Assembly (NCBI RefSeq): GCF_023091745.1
Contig: NC_068920.1
Location: forward strand, 151,681,622 to 151,745,621
DNA from: Budorcas taxicolor
Lineage: Eukaryota > Chordata > Mammalia > Artiodactyla > Bovidae
Reading direction: 5' to 3'
DNA length: 64,000 nucleotides
Shown here: positions 54,312 to 63,537 of the stretch, one piece after another
How positions within the stretch are numbered: position 1 is the stretch's first letter
Layout: the number at the start of each line of letters is the position of its first letter
The notes under the pieces: model-generated
Told to the model about the DNA's origin: nothing
Database searches by the model: none
The model's input: only the letters and a program-made list of their open reading frames with translations
Translations under genes and position numbers: made by a program

Positions 54312-54510
54312 GCGCTCAGTAGTTTAGCCATGTCCAACTCTTTGCTACTCCATCACTATAGCCTGCCGGGCTCTGTTCATGGGATTTCCCAGGCAAGAAT
54401 GCTGGAGTGGGTTGCCATTTCCTCCTCCAAGGGATCTTCCCTGCCCAGGGACTAAACCTGCATCTCTGGCATCTCACATATTGGCAGGTGGATTATTTAC
54501 CACTGATATC
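54312..54510 (-). mobile_element. Bov-tA SINE
   Basis: Reverse Bov-tA starting gcgctcagtagtttagccat. The same 19 bp (gctcagtagtttagccatg) also lies just upstream at 54,286-54,304, a small duplication of the SINE end. The head ends accactgatatcc. Confidence 0.88.
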
Positions 54511-55224
54511 CACTGCACAAGGAGTATCTGATCACTGAAAGAATATGCTCTAGAGTACGTGTGACTCCTTGAGTGACCCTGATAGTCACATGCATGTGTG
54601 GCTATGTGTACATTTCTGTTCTTCTGAATGTGCACCTGTGATGGGGGTGAGGTGGGGAGGCATATTGGTATCTGGATGTGGGTTGTAACTTTGTGTCTGC
54701 ACATGTAAGTGTGCGAGTGTGTGTTTCAGTGCGTGCGGCTGCAGGGCTGAGTGTGAGGAAGTGGGTGCTTGTGGGTGGCCATGAGCCTGCCTACAAGCGA
54801 GGTGCCTGAAAAGGCATCTTGGTGTTCAACTGTGTGTGGTGTGTGTATGCTTGTGTGCTGTGGGTGGGTGTGCACCTAGGTGTCCATGTGTGAAGGAAGC
54901 CTGGTAGCCCTGGGCTTGATTTCTCTCCTTGCAGTCAGGAAATGCCTGTGGTTCACACAGTCAGTCAGTCCCCTTCGCACTTCAGTGGGGGCTCAGGCAG
55001 GCTTTTATTAGCAGCTCTCACTCACCAGACCATGTTGACTTCCTTTGTGGGAACCAGAAGGAGTGAGTTTGCAAGAGCCCTACTGAGACTGGTTGACACC
55101 TTGATGCTGAGTATTTGGGGTGGGAGCTCCTTTCTTTCCAGGTTCTGGGGGCTCCCAGATCCCCCACCGGCCAGACCCTCCCCCAGCCAGAGGAGCCTCG
55201 GCCTTGGGAGCAGGATTGTTTAAA
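54511..55224. other. TG-rich and unique sequence, no gene recognised
   Basis: 54,580-54,895 is enriched in TGTG and GTGTGC motifs, probably an eroded extension of the microsatellite. 54,940-55,224 is unique; the plus frame at 54,942-55,223 has no domain. Confidence 0.45.
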
Positions 55225-55350
55225 GGACAAGAGATTTGGAGGCAGACACCCTAGATTCAAGGTCTACTTCCACTCTTGGAATAACTAGGCTTTGGACAAG
55301 CTGCTGAAACTTTGGAAGGTTCCACTTCCTTGGCAACACGATAGGATATC
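55225..55350 (+). mobile_element. MIR-like SINE (tentative)
   Basis: gaggcagacaccctagattc aaggtctacttccactcttg, ctttggacaagctgctgaaa. MIR 5' half ordering, weak core. Confidence 0.45.
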
Positions 55351-55530
55351 AAGGTCAAGCACTTCCCGTTCCAATGACCATGAACATGTACAGTGGAGGT
55401 TTCCGGAGTCCACCCAGGTCTCCTTCACGCCCACTGGTGCACTTGGCTTTTTAAAAAAATTATTTTTAAAATCATATTTAAGTGTATGTCATCCATTATT
55501 CTTTTCCCTTTTGTTTAAAAAACTGTATAT

Positions 55531-55642
55531 TTTGTCCACACCAAACGGCATGTGGGATCCTATTTCCCTAACCGGAGATCCAACCCAGACCCCCTGCATT
55601 GACAACACAGAGTCTTAACTACTGACCACTGGGAAAATCCCA
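55531..55642 (-). mobile_element. CHR-type SINE
   Basis: Reverse: tttgtccacaccaaacggca, ccctaaccggagatccaacc (B-box complement), ctgaccactgggaaaatccc end. T-rich sequence to its left (55,447-55,520) may include its tail. Confidence 0.82.
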
Positions 55643-55819
55643 GGATTGGCTTCTAAAGTCTAGCTGCCTTCTTATCCTCGGCCAAATGGAAGTTGTTTGC
55701 TTGGGAGGTCAGGTCCCTCTCAGAGAACCCAGCAACCAATGACTCCTGACTGGTCTGGGTTATAGAAAGTCAGCCCTCTTGTTGGAAGATGATACAGTTC
55801 ATGCTTCAGAGATCCCCAA
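55643..55819. other. Unique sequence, no gene recognised
   Basis: Short interval between SINE and BovB with no identifiable feature. Confidence 0.4.
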
Positions 55820-56770
55820 ATTCAGTTCAGTTCAGTTCAGTTCAATGCAGTTGCTCAGTCGTGTCTGACTCTTTGCGACCCATGAATCGCAGCACGCCAG
55901 GCCTCCCTGTCCATCACCATCTCCCGGAGTTCACTCAGACTCACGTCCATCGAGTCCGTGATGCCATCCAGCCATCTCATCCTCTGTTGTCCCCTTTTCC
56001 TCCTGCCCCCAATCCCTCCCAGCATCAGAGTCTTTTCCAATGAGGCAACTCTTTGCATGAGGTGGCCAAAGTACTGGAGTTTCAGCTTTAGCATCATTCC
56101 TTCCAAAGAAACCCCAGGGCTGATCTCCTTCAGAATGGACTGGTTGGATCTCCTTGCAGTCCAAGGGACCCTCAAGAGTCTTCTCCAACACCACAGTTCA
56201 AAAGCATCAATTCTTCGGCGCTCAGCCTTCTTCACAGTCCAACTCTCACATCCATACATGACTACTGGAAAAACCATAGCCTTGACTAGAGGGACCTTAG
56301 TCGGCAAAGTAATGTCTCTGCTTTTGAATATGCTATCTAGGTTGGTCATAACTTTTCTTCCAAGGAGTAAGTGTCTTTTAATTTCATGGCTACAGTCACC
56401 ATCTGCAGTGATTTTGGAGCCCCCAAAAATAAAGTCTGACACTGTTTCCACTGTTTCCCCATCTATTTCCCATGAAGTGATGGGACTGGATGCCATGATC
56501 TTCGTTTTCTGAATGTTGAGCTTTAAGCCAACTTTTTCACTCTCTTCTTTCACTTTCATCAAGAGGCTTTTTAGTTCTTCTTCACTTTCTGCCATAAGGG
56601 TGGTGTCATCTGCATATCTGAGGTTATCGATACTTCTCCTGGCAGTCTTGATTCCAGCTTGTGCTTCTTGCAGCCCAGCGTTTCTCATGATGTACTCTAC
56701 ATATAAGTTAAATAAGCAGGGTGATAATATGCAGCCTTGATGTACTCCTTTTCCTATTTGGAACCAGTCT
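55820..56770 (-). mobile_element. BovB LINE (RTE), 5'-truncated, best preserved copy
   Basis: Begins at its 3' end with the TTCAG-repeat tail (aaattcagttcagttcagtt, 55,819-55,838) and runs to tttcctatttggaaccagtc (56,750-56,769), where it is 5'-truncated. About 950 bp, with the lowest damage of the BovB copies here. Confidence 0.96.
55855..56767 (-). pseudogene. BovB ORF2 reverse-transcriptase C-terminal half, frame open
   Basis: An uninterrupted frame of about 300 codons runs from the 5' truncation point; the first ATG lies at 56,688 and gives 277 residues. Motifs: GVHQGCILSPCLFNLY (reverse-transcriptase motif before the active site) upstream of that ATG, then YADDTTLMAESEEELKSLL with YADD at residues 25-28 of the ATG-initiated product, and the RTE C-terminal segment VVMYGCESWTVKKAERRRID. 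The finger domain and endonuclease are absent, so it cannot act alone. It is a truncated fossil that happens to lack stops. Confidence 0.92.
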
Positions 56771-56964
56771 GAGGGGACAGGTTAAATCAGCAGCCAAGAC
56801 CACATCCTTTCATTACTTTCTTTCTCTGCCCGAACTGTGTTCCTCAACACAACCCCACCCTTCCACCCGTGCTTTTCCTGAGAACATGCCTCTAATAAAT
56901 CAAGTTTTCAAGAAGCCCCTCCCAGGCTCTGCTTCTAGGAAACCCAACTGAGAACATCAGAACA
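56771..56964. other. Unique or old LTR-like sequence
   Basis: cctctaataaatcaagtttt and caggctctgcttctaggaaa cccaactgagaaca suggest the end of an old LTR, but no boundary can be set. Confidence 0.3.
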
Positions 56965-57072
56965 GCATTTTTATACACACAGTAATCCCATGGGTTGGGG
57001 TGTAATTATTATCATCCCGTTCTTAAGATGAGAAAATGAATCATGGAGAGGAAAATGATATGTTTTCATAGT
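56965..57072 (-). mobile_element. MIR SINE (partial)
   Basis: cacacagtaatcccatgggt, taattattatcatcccgttc ttaagatgagaaaatgaatc atggagagg: reverse MIR linker and core. Confidence 0.6.
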
Positions 57073-57088
57073 TTAAAAAGTGAATTAG

Positions 57089-57350
57089 GAGGCTTCCCAG
57101 GTGGCACAGTGGTTAAGAATCCACCTGCCAATATAGGAGATGCAAAAGACGTGGGTTCAGTCCCTGGATTGGGAAGACTGCCCTGGAGAAGGAAATGGCA
57201 ACCCATTCCAGTATTCTTGCCTGGAAAATTGCATGGACAGGGCTTGCTGGGCTACAGTCCACAGGGTCGAAAAGAGTCTTGACTGAGCACAGCACTACAC
57301 CAATCATAAAATAAATGCTTAGACTTGAATATCGCAACTATAAAGGGAGA
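57089..57350 (+). mobile_element. Bov-tA SINE with exact 16-bp duplication
   Basis: ggcttcccaggtggcacagt head, gggttcagtccctggattgg B-box region, body to gtcgaaaagagtcttgactg, and an unusual 50-bp AT-rich tail. TTAAAAAGTGAATTAG at 57,073-57,088 and 57,351-57,366 is perfect. Confidence 0.95.
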
Positions 57351-57619
57351 TTAAAAAGTGAATTAGATTTGAGCCAGATGTCAGTGTGGGTCTCTCAGAC
57401 AATCGCCAGCCAGCCACTTCATCATGGGTTCCTCAGGTCTCAAGATTCTTGGGGTCAAAGGTGATCTGAAAGCTCATCTGGTACATGCATCTCCTGCTTA
57501 ACTCCTCTCTACACATATGTACCCTCCAGACAAACATCCAGTTGTACTTGAATGCTCCTGATGATGGAGGCCTCACTCTCTCAAATGAAGCGTCTTCTAT
57601 TTTTAGAGGGCACAGGTCT

Positions 57620-58640
57620 TGATCCCCTTTCCTTCATTCAGCAAATACTCTTTAAGTACCTACTGTGTGCCAGGCACTACATGAAGATCCAAGGATGCAG
57701 TGACTGAGTGAAAGCCAGCTCACTTCCTGCTCTCATGGAGCTTATGTACTGGTGGGAAAGAAAACCAAGGAGAAACGACTGCAGAAAAAAAATGTCTAAA
57801 AGATGCTGGAACAGAGGTGTAGGATGTGAGAAGGGTCTGGGGTGCCCTTGAGGGCTTCTGGTGGGGAAATCCGGATGTGTGTCAGGAGGACAGAGAACAC
57901 TTTCCTGAAGGTGTGATGACCTAGCTTGTTAGTGAGTCCAAGCTTGCTCTGCTCACTGCATGACAGGCCAAATAATCCAAGAAGAAGTGTTGAGGCAAGG
58001 AGTATGACTTTATTTGGAAAGCCAGTTGACCAAGAAGATGGAAGACTAATTTGTCAAAGTAACCATCTCATCTGGGTCTGGATTTCAGGTTCTTTTATAG
58101 AGCCAGAGAGAGAAGTTTCTCATTACTTCTCTAAAGTCAAAAGGCAGAATGGAGAGGGAAACGCAGTGAAGAAGTAAAGTAAAAAGGGTTTTTCATCTTG
58201 CAAAACATCTCTGGGAAGGGCCAGCCTTTGGAAAGGGGTGTGTTCATCTCTTCATTTTTTGTAGCCATTCACAGGTGAGCAGGGTCAGATTATCTCTCTG
58301 TGAGCTGGACAAAGGCACTTTAGTTTAACAGCCAGGCAGAGCGGTAGGGTGCTCTGAGTCAGCTATGTATGATTGTAATAACAAAAGCAACGAAAAGTGA
58401 ATCAAAGAAACAGTTCTAGCATGGAATCAGAATTGACTTCTCTGCAACAAGCTGGCTTCTGAAGGATGAGTAGAAAGTAACAGAGGGAAGAGAGAGGGAA
58501 GAGTGTTACAGGAGGGAACAGCGTAATCAAAGGCTGAGTTGACAAGAAGAACAGCACACATGTGGCCTGAAAGGGAGCCAATGAAATAGGTCAGAAGATG
58601 GGGATGGGGTGTGGCCTCTAGAGCAGAGGAGGCCTAGTGG
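57620..58640 (+). repeat. Ancient unassigned mammalian repeat split by a solo LTR
   Basis: Left part: cattcagcaaatactcttta agtacctactgtgtgccagg cac, ctctcatggagcttatgtac tggtggg. Right part after the LTR: ctgaaggatgagtagaaagt, ggagggaacagcgtaatcaa aggc, gtggcctgaaagggagccaa. Order matches other copies in the window. Confidence 0.5.
57927..58449 (-). mobile_element. Solo endogenous-retrovirus LTR, 523 bp
   Basis: TG...CA ends (TGTTAGTGAG ... TCTGCAACA) with 4-bp duplication AGCT at 57,923-57,926 and 58,450-58,453. The complement of an AATAAA signal (gactttatttggaaagc, 58,005) gives minus orientation. The ancient repeat it entered continues on both sides. A 4-bp duplication suggests a class I element. 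No internal genes. Confidence 0.85.
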
Positions 58641-58649
58641 GGTTGGGCA

Positions 58650-58860
58650 GAGCCTTCCCTGATGGTTCAGATGGTAAGAGTCTGCCTGTAATGCAGGAGA
58701 CATGGATTCAATCCCTAGGTGAGGAAGATCCCCTATAGAAGGAACTTCTACCCTCTCCAGTATTCTTGCCTGGAGAATTCCATGAGCAGAGAAGCCTAAC
58801 AGGCTATAGTCCAAGGGGTCACAAAGAGTCAGACATGACTAAGCAAGCAACTTTCTTTCA
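58650..58860 (+). mobile_element. Bov-tA SINE
   Basis: agccttccctgatggttcag head, ggattcaatccctaggtgag B-box region, body to gtcagacatgactaagcaag. Diverged. Confidence 0.9.
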
Positions 58861-59043
58861 CTCCTCATTCATAGGGTTCTTCAGGCAAGAATACTGGAGC
58901 AGGTTGCCATTTCCTTCTCCAGTGGATCACGTTTTGTCAGAACTCTTCACTATGACCCATTCGTCTTGGGTGGTCCTGCGCAGCATGGCACATAGCTTCA
59001 TTGAGTTACACAAGCCCCTTCGCCAAGACAAGGCTGTGATTCA
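58861..59043. repeat. Composite ruminant repeat segment
   Basis: A Bov-A-like piece (aggcaagaatactggagcag gttgccatttccttctccag), followed by about 110 bp (cagaactcttcactatgacc cattcgtcttgggtgg ...) that I remember as commonly joined to BovB ends in ruminants, but cannot name. Confidence 0.5.
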
Positions 59044-59269
59044 TGAAGGGAATCACGAAGCAGAAGCTCTAATACTTTGGCTGTCTGATGCAAAGAGCTG
59101 GCTCATTGGAAAAAACCCTGATGATAGGAAAGATTGAAGGCAAAAGGAGAAGGACGCGGTAGAGGATGAGATTGTTAGATAGCGTCACCGACTCGAAGGA
59201 TATGGATTTAAGCAATCTCTAGGAGATAGTGGAGAACAGGGGAGCCTAGTGTGCTGCAGTCCATGAGGT

Positions 59270-59681
59270 TATCAGCTACAAACTGGCACTTGTCAAGAGC
59301 ACTTGCTGGCGACTGAACAATGGCAGGGGCATTTGCCATCTGCCTGTTTCTGCGCTCCAGGGAAACTGGTGGAACAGGTCTTTAGAGAGTTGGATATTTT
59401 CAGGAACTGATTTCATGATCCCAATCCTTGCATCTCCTCATATCCAGAAAGTGAAAGCGAAAGTGAAGTCACTCAGTCGTGTCTGACTCTTTGCGACCCC
59501 ATGGACTGCAGCCCGCCAGGCTCCTCTGTCCATGGGATTCTCCAGGCAAGAACACTGGAGTGAGTTGCCATTTCCTTCTCCAGGGGATCTTCCCAACCCA
59601 GGGATCGAACCCGGGTCTCCTGCATTGCAGGCAGATGCTTTATCCTCTGAGCCACCAGGAAGCCATATCCAGAAAAGCACT
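59270..59681 (+). mobile_element. Truncated LTR (first of a tandem pair)
   Basis: Starts TATCAGCTACAAACTGGCAC, a mutated version of the 15,903 LTR start, with an internal deletion. It runs to tatccagaaaagcact, where a second LTR copy begins. Interrupted by a Bov-tA at 59,451-59,663. Orientation plus; no internal retroviral genes. Confidence 0.8.
59451..59663 (-). mobile_element. Bov-tA SINE nested in LTR, exact duplication
   Basis: Reverse Bov-tA, nearly consensus, from gtgaaagcgaaagtgaagtc to ctgagccaccaggaag. Perfect duplication CATATCCAGAAA at 59,439-59,450 and 59,664-59,675. Low divergence, so among the youngest insertions. Confidence 0.96.
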
Positions 59682-60286
59682 TGTCAACTCCAAATTGGCA
59701 CCTGCTGAGAGCTTTGCCAGTGACTGAACATCAGGGGCCTTTGCCATCTGCCTTTCGGGAGACTGAATCCCCTGCTGCTGTAGCTGTTGACCTTCAACAG
59801 CCCCTGAGGAAGTGTAGCGAGATGCTCTGTGTTCCAGGGAATCTGGTGGGACAGGTCTTTAGATAGTTGGATGTTTTAGGAACAGATTTTATTATTTCAA
59901 TCCTTAAATCTCCTCGTATCTAAGAGGCACTAAATTCCTTCGTGGTGACGTCACATCTTCCTAACTAGCAGAAACCCTTTTGTAAAAGGAGTGCTTAATG
60001 GTATTGAACTGCCTCTTCACCAAAATCTTTTTTTCAAGATTCTTTATGTATTTTATTTTATTTATTTTTTTTTACTTTACAATACTGTATTGGTTTTGCC
60101 ATACATTGACATGAATCCACCCCAGGTGTACATGAGTTCCCAACCCTGAACCCCCCTCCATCACCAAAATCTTATATATTGATTTTACCCCACTGCCTCT
60201 TTGGAGCAATCTCTCAGAGCGATCTCCCAGGCTGCAGGTCTCATTTTGCCCCAATTAAAACTTAACTTGCATCTTTTTAGTCGACA
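59682..60286 (+). mobile_element. LTR (second of tandem pair), same family as 15,903-16,401
   Basis: Starts TGTCAACTCCAAATTGGCAC, contains gctgttgaccttcaacagcc cctgag and ggagtgcttaatggtattga, and ends ttttagtcgaca. Polyadenylation-type ccaattaaaacttaac (degenerate) lies near the end. A short L1 (60,030-60,160) is nested. Without that insert it is about 460 bp. Confidence 0.88.
60030..60160 (-). mobile_element. LINE-1 3' end, 131 bp, nested in LTR
   Basis: Poly-T rich left end, then actttacaatactgtattgg ttttgccatacattgacatg aatccacc, the complement of the bovid L1 3' region. Perfect duplication TCACCAAAATCTT at 60,017-60,029 and 60,161-60,173. Confidence 0.92.
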
Positions 60287-60330
60287 GGGTCACAAAGAGT
60301 CGCACAAAGCTTAGTGACTGAACAGTAACT

Positions 60331-60977
60331 TCCCATTCAGATTATCAGTCGTCTCCTCCAGTTCTTCTCTTGACAAAATGCCTCCTTTCCAACTGGTTGC
60401 GACATCCCTGCTCCCACTGGAATTCATCTGCAGGCTCCGACAAGCCCCCTGCAGGCTCTCCTCGACACCTGTATGTGACTCAGACTGCAGGCATTTCAGG
60501 ATTGCAAAGAGACACACAAAGGAATGGTTTTTGCCACAAGTTGCATCAAAGACCAGGGTCTCTTCAACAGCCTGAAGGCAACCAGGGTGACATGGGGACC
60601 TTAAAACAGACAAGCAAGTTTTCAGGAGTCAGAAGAACCCACCTGGGAAGTCTGGAGTTCTCCTGTTAACAGAGACACACCCAAGGCCTGAGTTTTAATT
60701 CACCCACCTTGGAGTCCTCCCGGGCCTGAAGCTGGTGGGAGGACACAGCTGTTGAGGCCGCAGGGGAAGGAGGCTCTTTGGAGGTGAGAGGAACCAGGAA
60801 ACCGCCCCGCTCCCCATCCGCCCCACCTGCTCTGCTTTCCCCCAGCCCCCACCTCCTGCCTTCTCACTGCCCGGGGGTAAAACACAGACTCCAGAGCCTC
60901 TGACTCCACCCCTGTCTGCTGCAAGGGCCCTGGAGTATGCAGTACAACAAGGTGTGGAAGCAGGATACTGGCCTCCT
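60331..60977. other. Unique sequence, no gene recognised
   Basis: Opposed frames (60,311-60,613 minus; 60,370-60,669 and 60,378-60,575 plus) have no domain and overlap in several phases. No named repeat. Confidence 0.45.
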
Positions 60978-61172
60978 TGGGACCTCCCTGGTGGGCCCAG
61001 TGGTTAAGAATCCACCTTGCACCGCAGGGGACGTGGGTTCAATCCCTGGTCTGGGAACAAATGTCCCACATGCCTCGGAGCAGCTAAGCCTGTGCACTGA
61101 AACGCAAGGTCCTACATGCTGTAACGAAGATCCTGTGTGCCACAGCTAAGACCCGATGCAGCGTAATTAATT
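60978..61172 (+). mobile_element. CHR-type SINE
   Basis: gggacctccctggtgggccc head, gggttcaatccctggtctgg B-box region, aagacccgatgcagcgtaat then an AATT-rich tail. A Bov-tA landed in its tail. Confidence 0.92.
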
Positions 61173-61184
61173 AATTACTAAGAA

Positions 61185-61374
61185 TAAGTGAAGTCCCTCA
61201 GTCGTGTCCGACTCTTTGTGACCCCATGGACTGTAGGCCACCAGGCTCCTCCGTCCATGGGATTCTCCAGGCAAGAATACTGGAGTGGGTTGCCATTTCC
61301 TTCTCCAGGGAATCTTCCCAAACCAGGGATCGAACCCGGCAGACACTTTAACCTCTGAGCCACCAGGGAAGCCC
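61185..61374 (-). mobile_element. Bov-tA SINE in CHR tail, exact duplication
   Basis: Reverse Bov-tA from taagtgaagtccctcagtcg to gagccaccagggaagccc, with a small deletion in the head. Perfect AATTACTAAGAA at 61,173-61,184 and 61,375-61,386. Confidence 0.95.
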
Positions 61375-61386
61375 AATTACTAAGAA

Positions 61387-61889
61387 CAGCAAGCAGTAAT
61401 ACCAGCGCCTGAGGACATCCAGGTCGGAATCCCAGAAACTGTGAGTGTGTTACATTATGTGGCAAAGGGAGTGGAGGCAGTGGATGGAATTAAAGTTGCT
61501 AATCAGCTGATCTTAAAAATCAGATGTAAAAATTCTAGATTATCTGGGTGAGTCCAAGACAAGAATATTTAAAAGTGGGTGATGGAGGCAGAAGAGGTCT
61601 AGGAATGAAGGAGAGGTTGGGGTGATGCGATGCCAGGATTCAAACCCTCATCTCTGCTCTGAGGGTAGAAGAAACCATAAGTCGAGGGACGCTGACAGCC
61701 TCTGGAGCTGGAAAGTCAGGGAGACGGACTGTCCCCGAGAGCTTCAGGAAAGCCGTACAGCCTCGCCGATGCCATGAACTTAATCCAGGGAGACCCGTGT
61801 CAGACTGCGGACATCAGAACCATAGGATAATAGATGTGTCTGTGTTTGAAGTCACTATGTGTTTGATGGTTGTAACAAACAACCCTCCA
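61387..61889. other. Unique sequence, no gene recognised
   Basis: No named repeat, exon or RNA gene seen. Confidence 0.45.
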
Positions 61890-62005
61890 GAGGTTTCCCT
61901 GGAGGTCCAGCAGTTAACCTTCCAATTACAAGGACTGTGGATTCAATTCCTGGTCAGGGAGCTAAGACCCCACATGCCTTGTGGCCAAAAAACCAACACA
62001 TAAAA
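61890..62005 (+). mobile_element. CHR-type SINE
   Basis: aggtttccctggaggtccag head, gattcaattcctggtcaggg B-box region, gccttgtggccaaaaaacc tail. Short, diverged form. Confidence 0.87.
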
Positions 62006-62474
62006 CAGGAGCAAATTTGTAACAAGTTCAATAAAGAGTTTTGTTGGGAAAGAAGCTACAAAGAGCTTCTGAGATTTAGGTAGCAGACCAACATCTCATT
62101 ATTCTGATACAAGTTTATTCTGACTAGTGGATGAGTCAAAGTAACTGCTAGTTCCCTCAAGTGCCCTGTAATTCTTTAAGAAAAATAGCTAAACCTTAAA
62201 AAAATATTCAATTGAGTTTAGAAAATGATCCATAACAAAAAAATCTCAAAAAAAAAAAAAAAAAGAAAAGAAAAAGAAATGAACCCACGAGGGTCCCTGT
62301 AAGCTTGTGCAGTGTCCAGCCCACCTAGGCGATGGCAACCTATGTCTCCAGCCCAGGCATGGGCAGGACTGGGGAAAGAGGCCTCTAGTTTTGAAGAAGC
62401 ACTGATCCAGGGTCCCTGAATGGACATGTATCTGTCCCAGGAGTACTTGCATCCTATAAGGGCCATGTCCCCAC
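62006..62474. other. Unique sequence with poly-A tract
   Basis: A-rich tract at about 62,238-62,280 (18 A followed by GAAAA units). It is not clearly attached to any recognisable retroposed gene or SINE. No exon. Confidence 0.45.
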
Positions 62475-63537
62475 CAGTTCAGTACAGTCGCTCAGTCCTG
62501 TCCGACTCTTTGTGACCCCATGAACTGCAGCACACCAGGCTTCCCTGTCCATCACCAACTCCAGAGTTTACACAAACTCATGTCCATTGAGTTGGTGATG
62601 CCATCCAACCATCTCATCCTATGTCATCCCCTTCTCCTCCTGCCTTCCATCTTTCCCAGCATCAGGGTCTTTTCAGATGAGTCTCAGTTCAATGCATCAA
62701 GTGGCCAAAGTAGCTTCAGCTTCAGCATCAGTCCTTCAAATGAATATTCAGGACTGATTTCCTTTAGGATGGACTGGTTGGATCTCCTTTCAGTCCAAGG
62801 GACTCTCAAGAGTCTTCCCAAAACACCACAGTTCCATCAATTCTTTGGCACTCAGCTTTCTTTATAGTCCAACTCTCACATCCATACATGACTACTGGAA
62901 AAGCCATAGCTTTGACTAGATGAACCTTTGTTGGCAAAGTAATGTCTCTGCTTTTTAATATGCTGTCTAGGTTGGTCATAGCTTTTCTTCCAGGAGCAAG
63001 CATCTTTTAATTTCATGGCGGCAGTCATCATTTGCAGTGAATTTGGAGCCTCAAAACATAAAGTCTATCAGTGTTTCCATTGTTTCCCCATCTATTTGCC
63101 ATGCAGTGATGGGACCAGATGCCATGACCTTAGTTTTCTGAATGCTGAGTTTTAAGACAACTTTTTCACTCTTCTCTTTCACCTTCATCAAGAGGTTCTT
63201 TAGTTCCTCTTCACCTTCTGACATAAGGATGGTGTCATCTGCCTGTCATCTCCCGGCAGTCTTGATTCCAGCTTGTGCTTCGTCCAGCCTGGCATTTCAC
63301 AAGATGTACCCTGAATATAAGTTAAATAAGCATGGTGACAATATATAGCCTTGATGTACTCCTTTCCCAATTTGGAACCAGTCTGCTGTTCCATGTTCAG
63401 TTCTAACTGTTGCTTCTTGACCTGCATGCAGATTTCTCAGGAGGCAGGTTAGGTGGTCCAGTATTCCCATCTCTTGAAGAATTTTCCACAGTTTGTTGTG
63501 ATCCACACAGTCAAAGGCTTTGGCATAGTCAATAAAG
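62475..63537 (-). mobile_element. BovB LINE (RTE), 5'-truncated
   Basis: Starts at its 3' end (agttcagtacagtcgctcag) and reads through gactggttggatctcctttc, tagtccaactctcacatcca, and up to ccacacagtcaaaggctttg gcatagtcaataaag (63,507-63,537). The YADD stretch at about 63,220-63,250 is damaged (tgtcatctgcctgtcatctc). Frameshifted throughout. Confidence 0.94.

Larger units (their letters stand above)
59044..60330 (+). mobile_element. BovB 3' end split by LTR sequence
   Basis: Left part 59,044-59,269 (tctaatactttggctgtctg, gattgaaggcaaaaggagaa, cagtccatgagg). The last 40 bp resume at 60,287 (gggtcacaaagagtcgcaca). The LTR block lies between them with AGGT/GGGT at the junctions. Confidence 0.87.

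Noticed and set aside
62238..62280. Poly-A tail of a processed pseudogene
   Set aside because: No retroposed coding sequence or flanking duplication could be recognised upstream of the A-tract.
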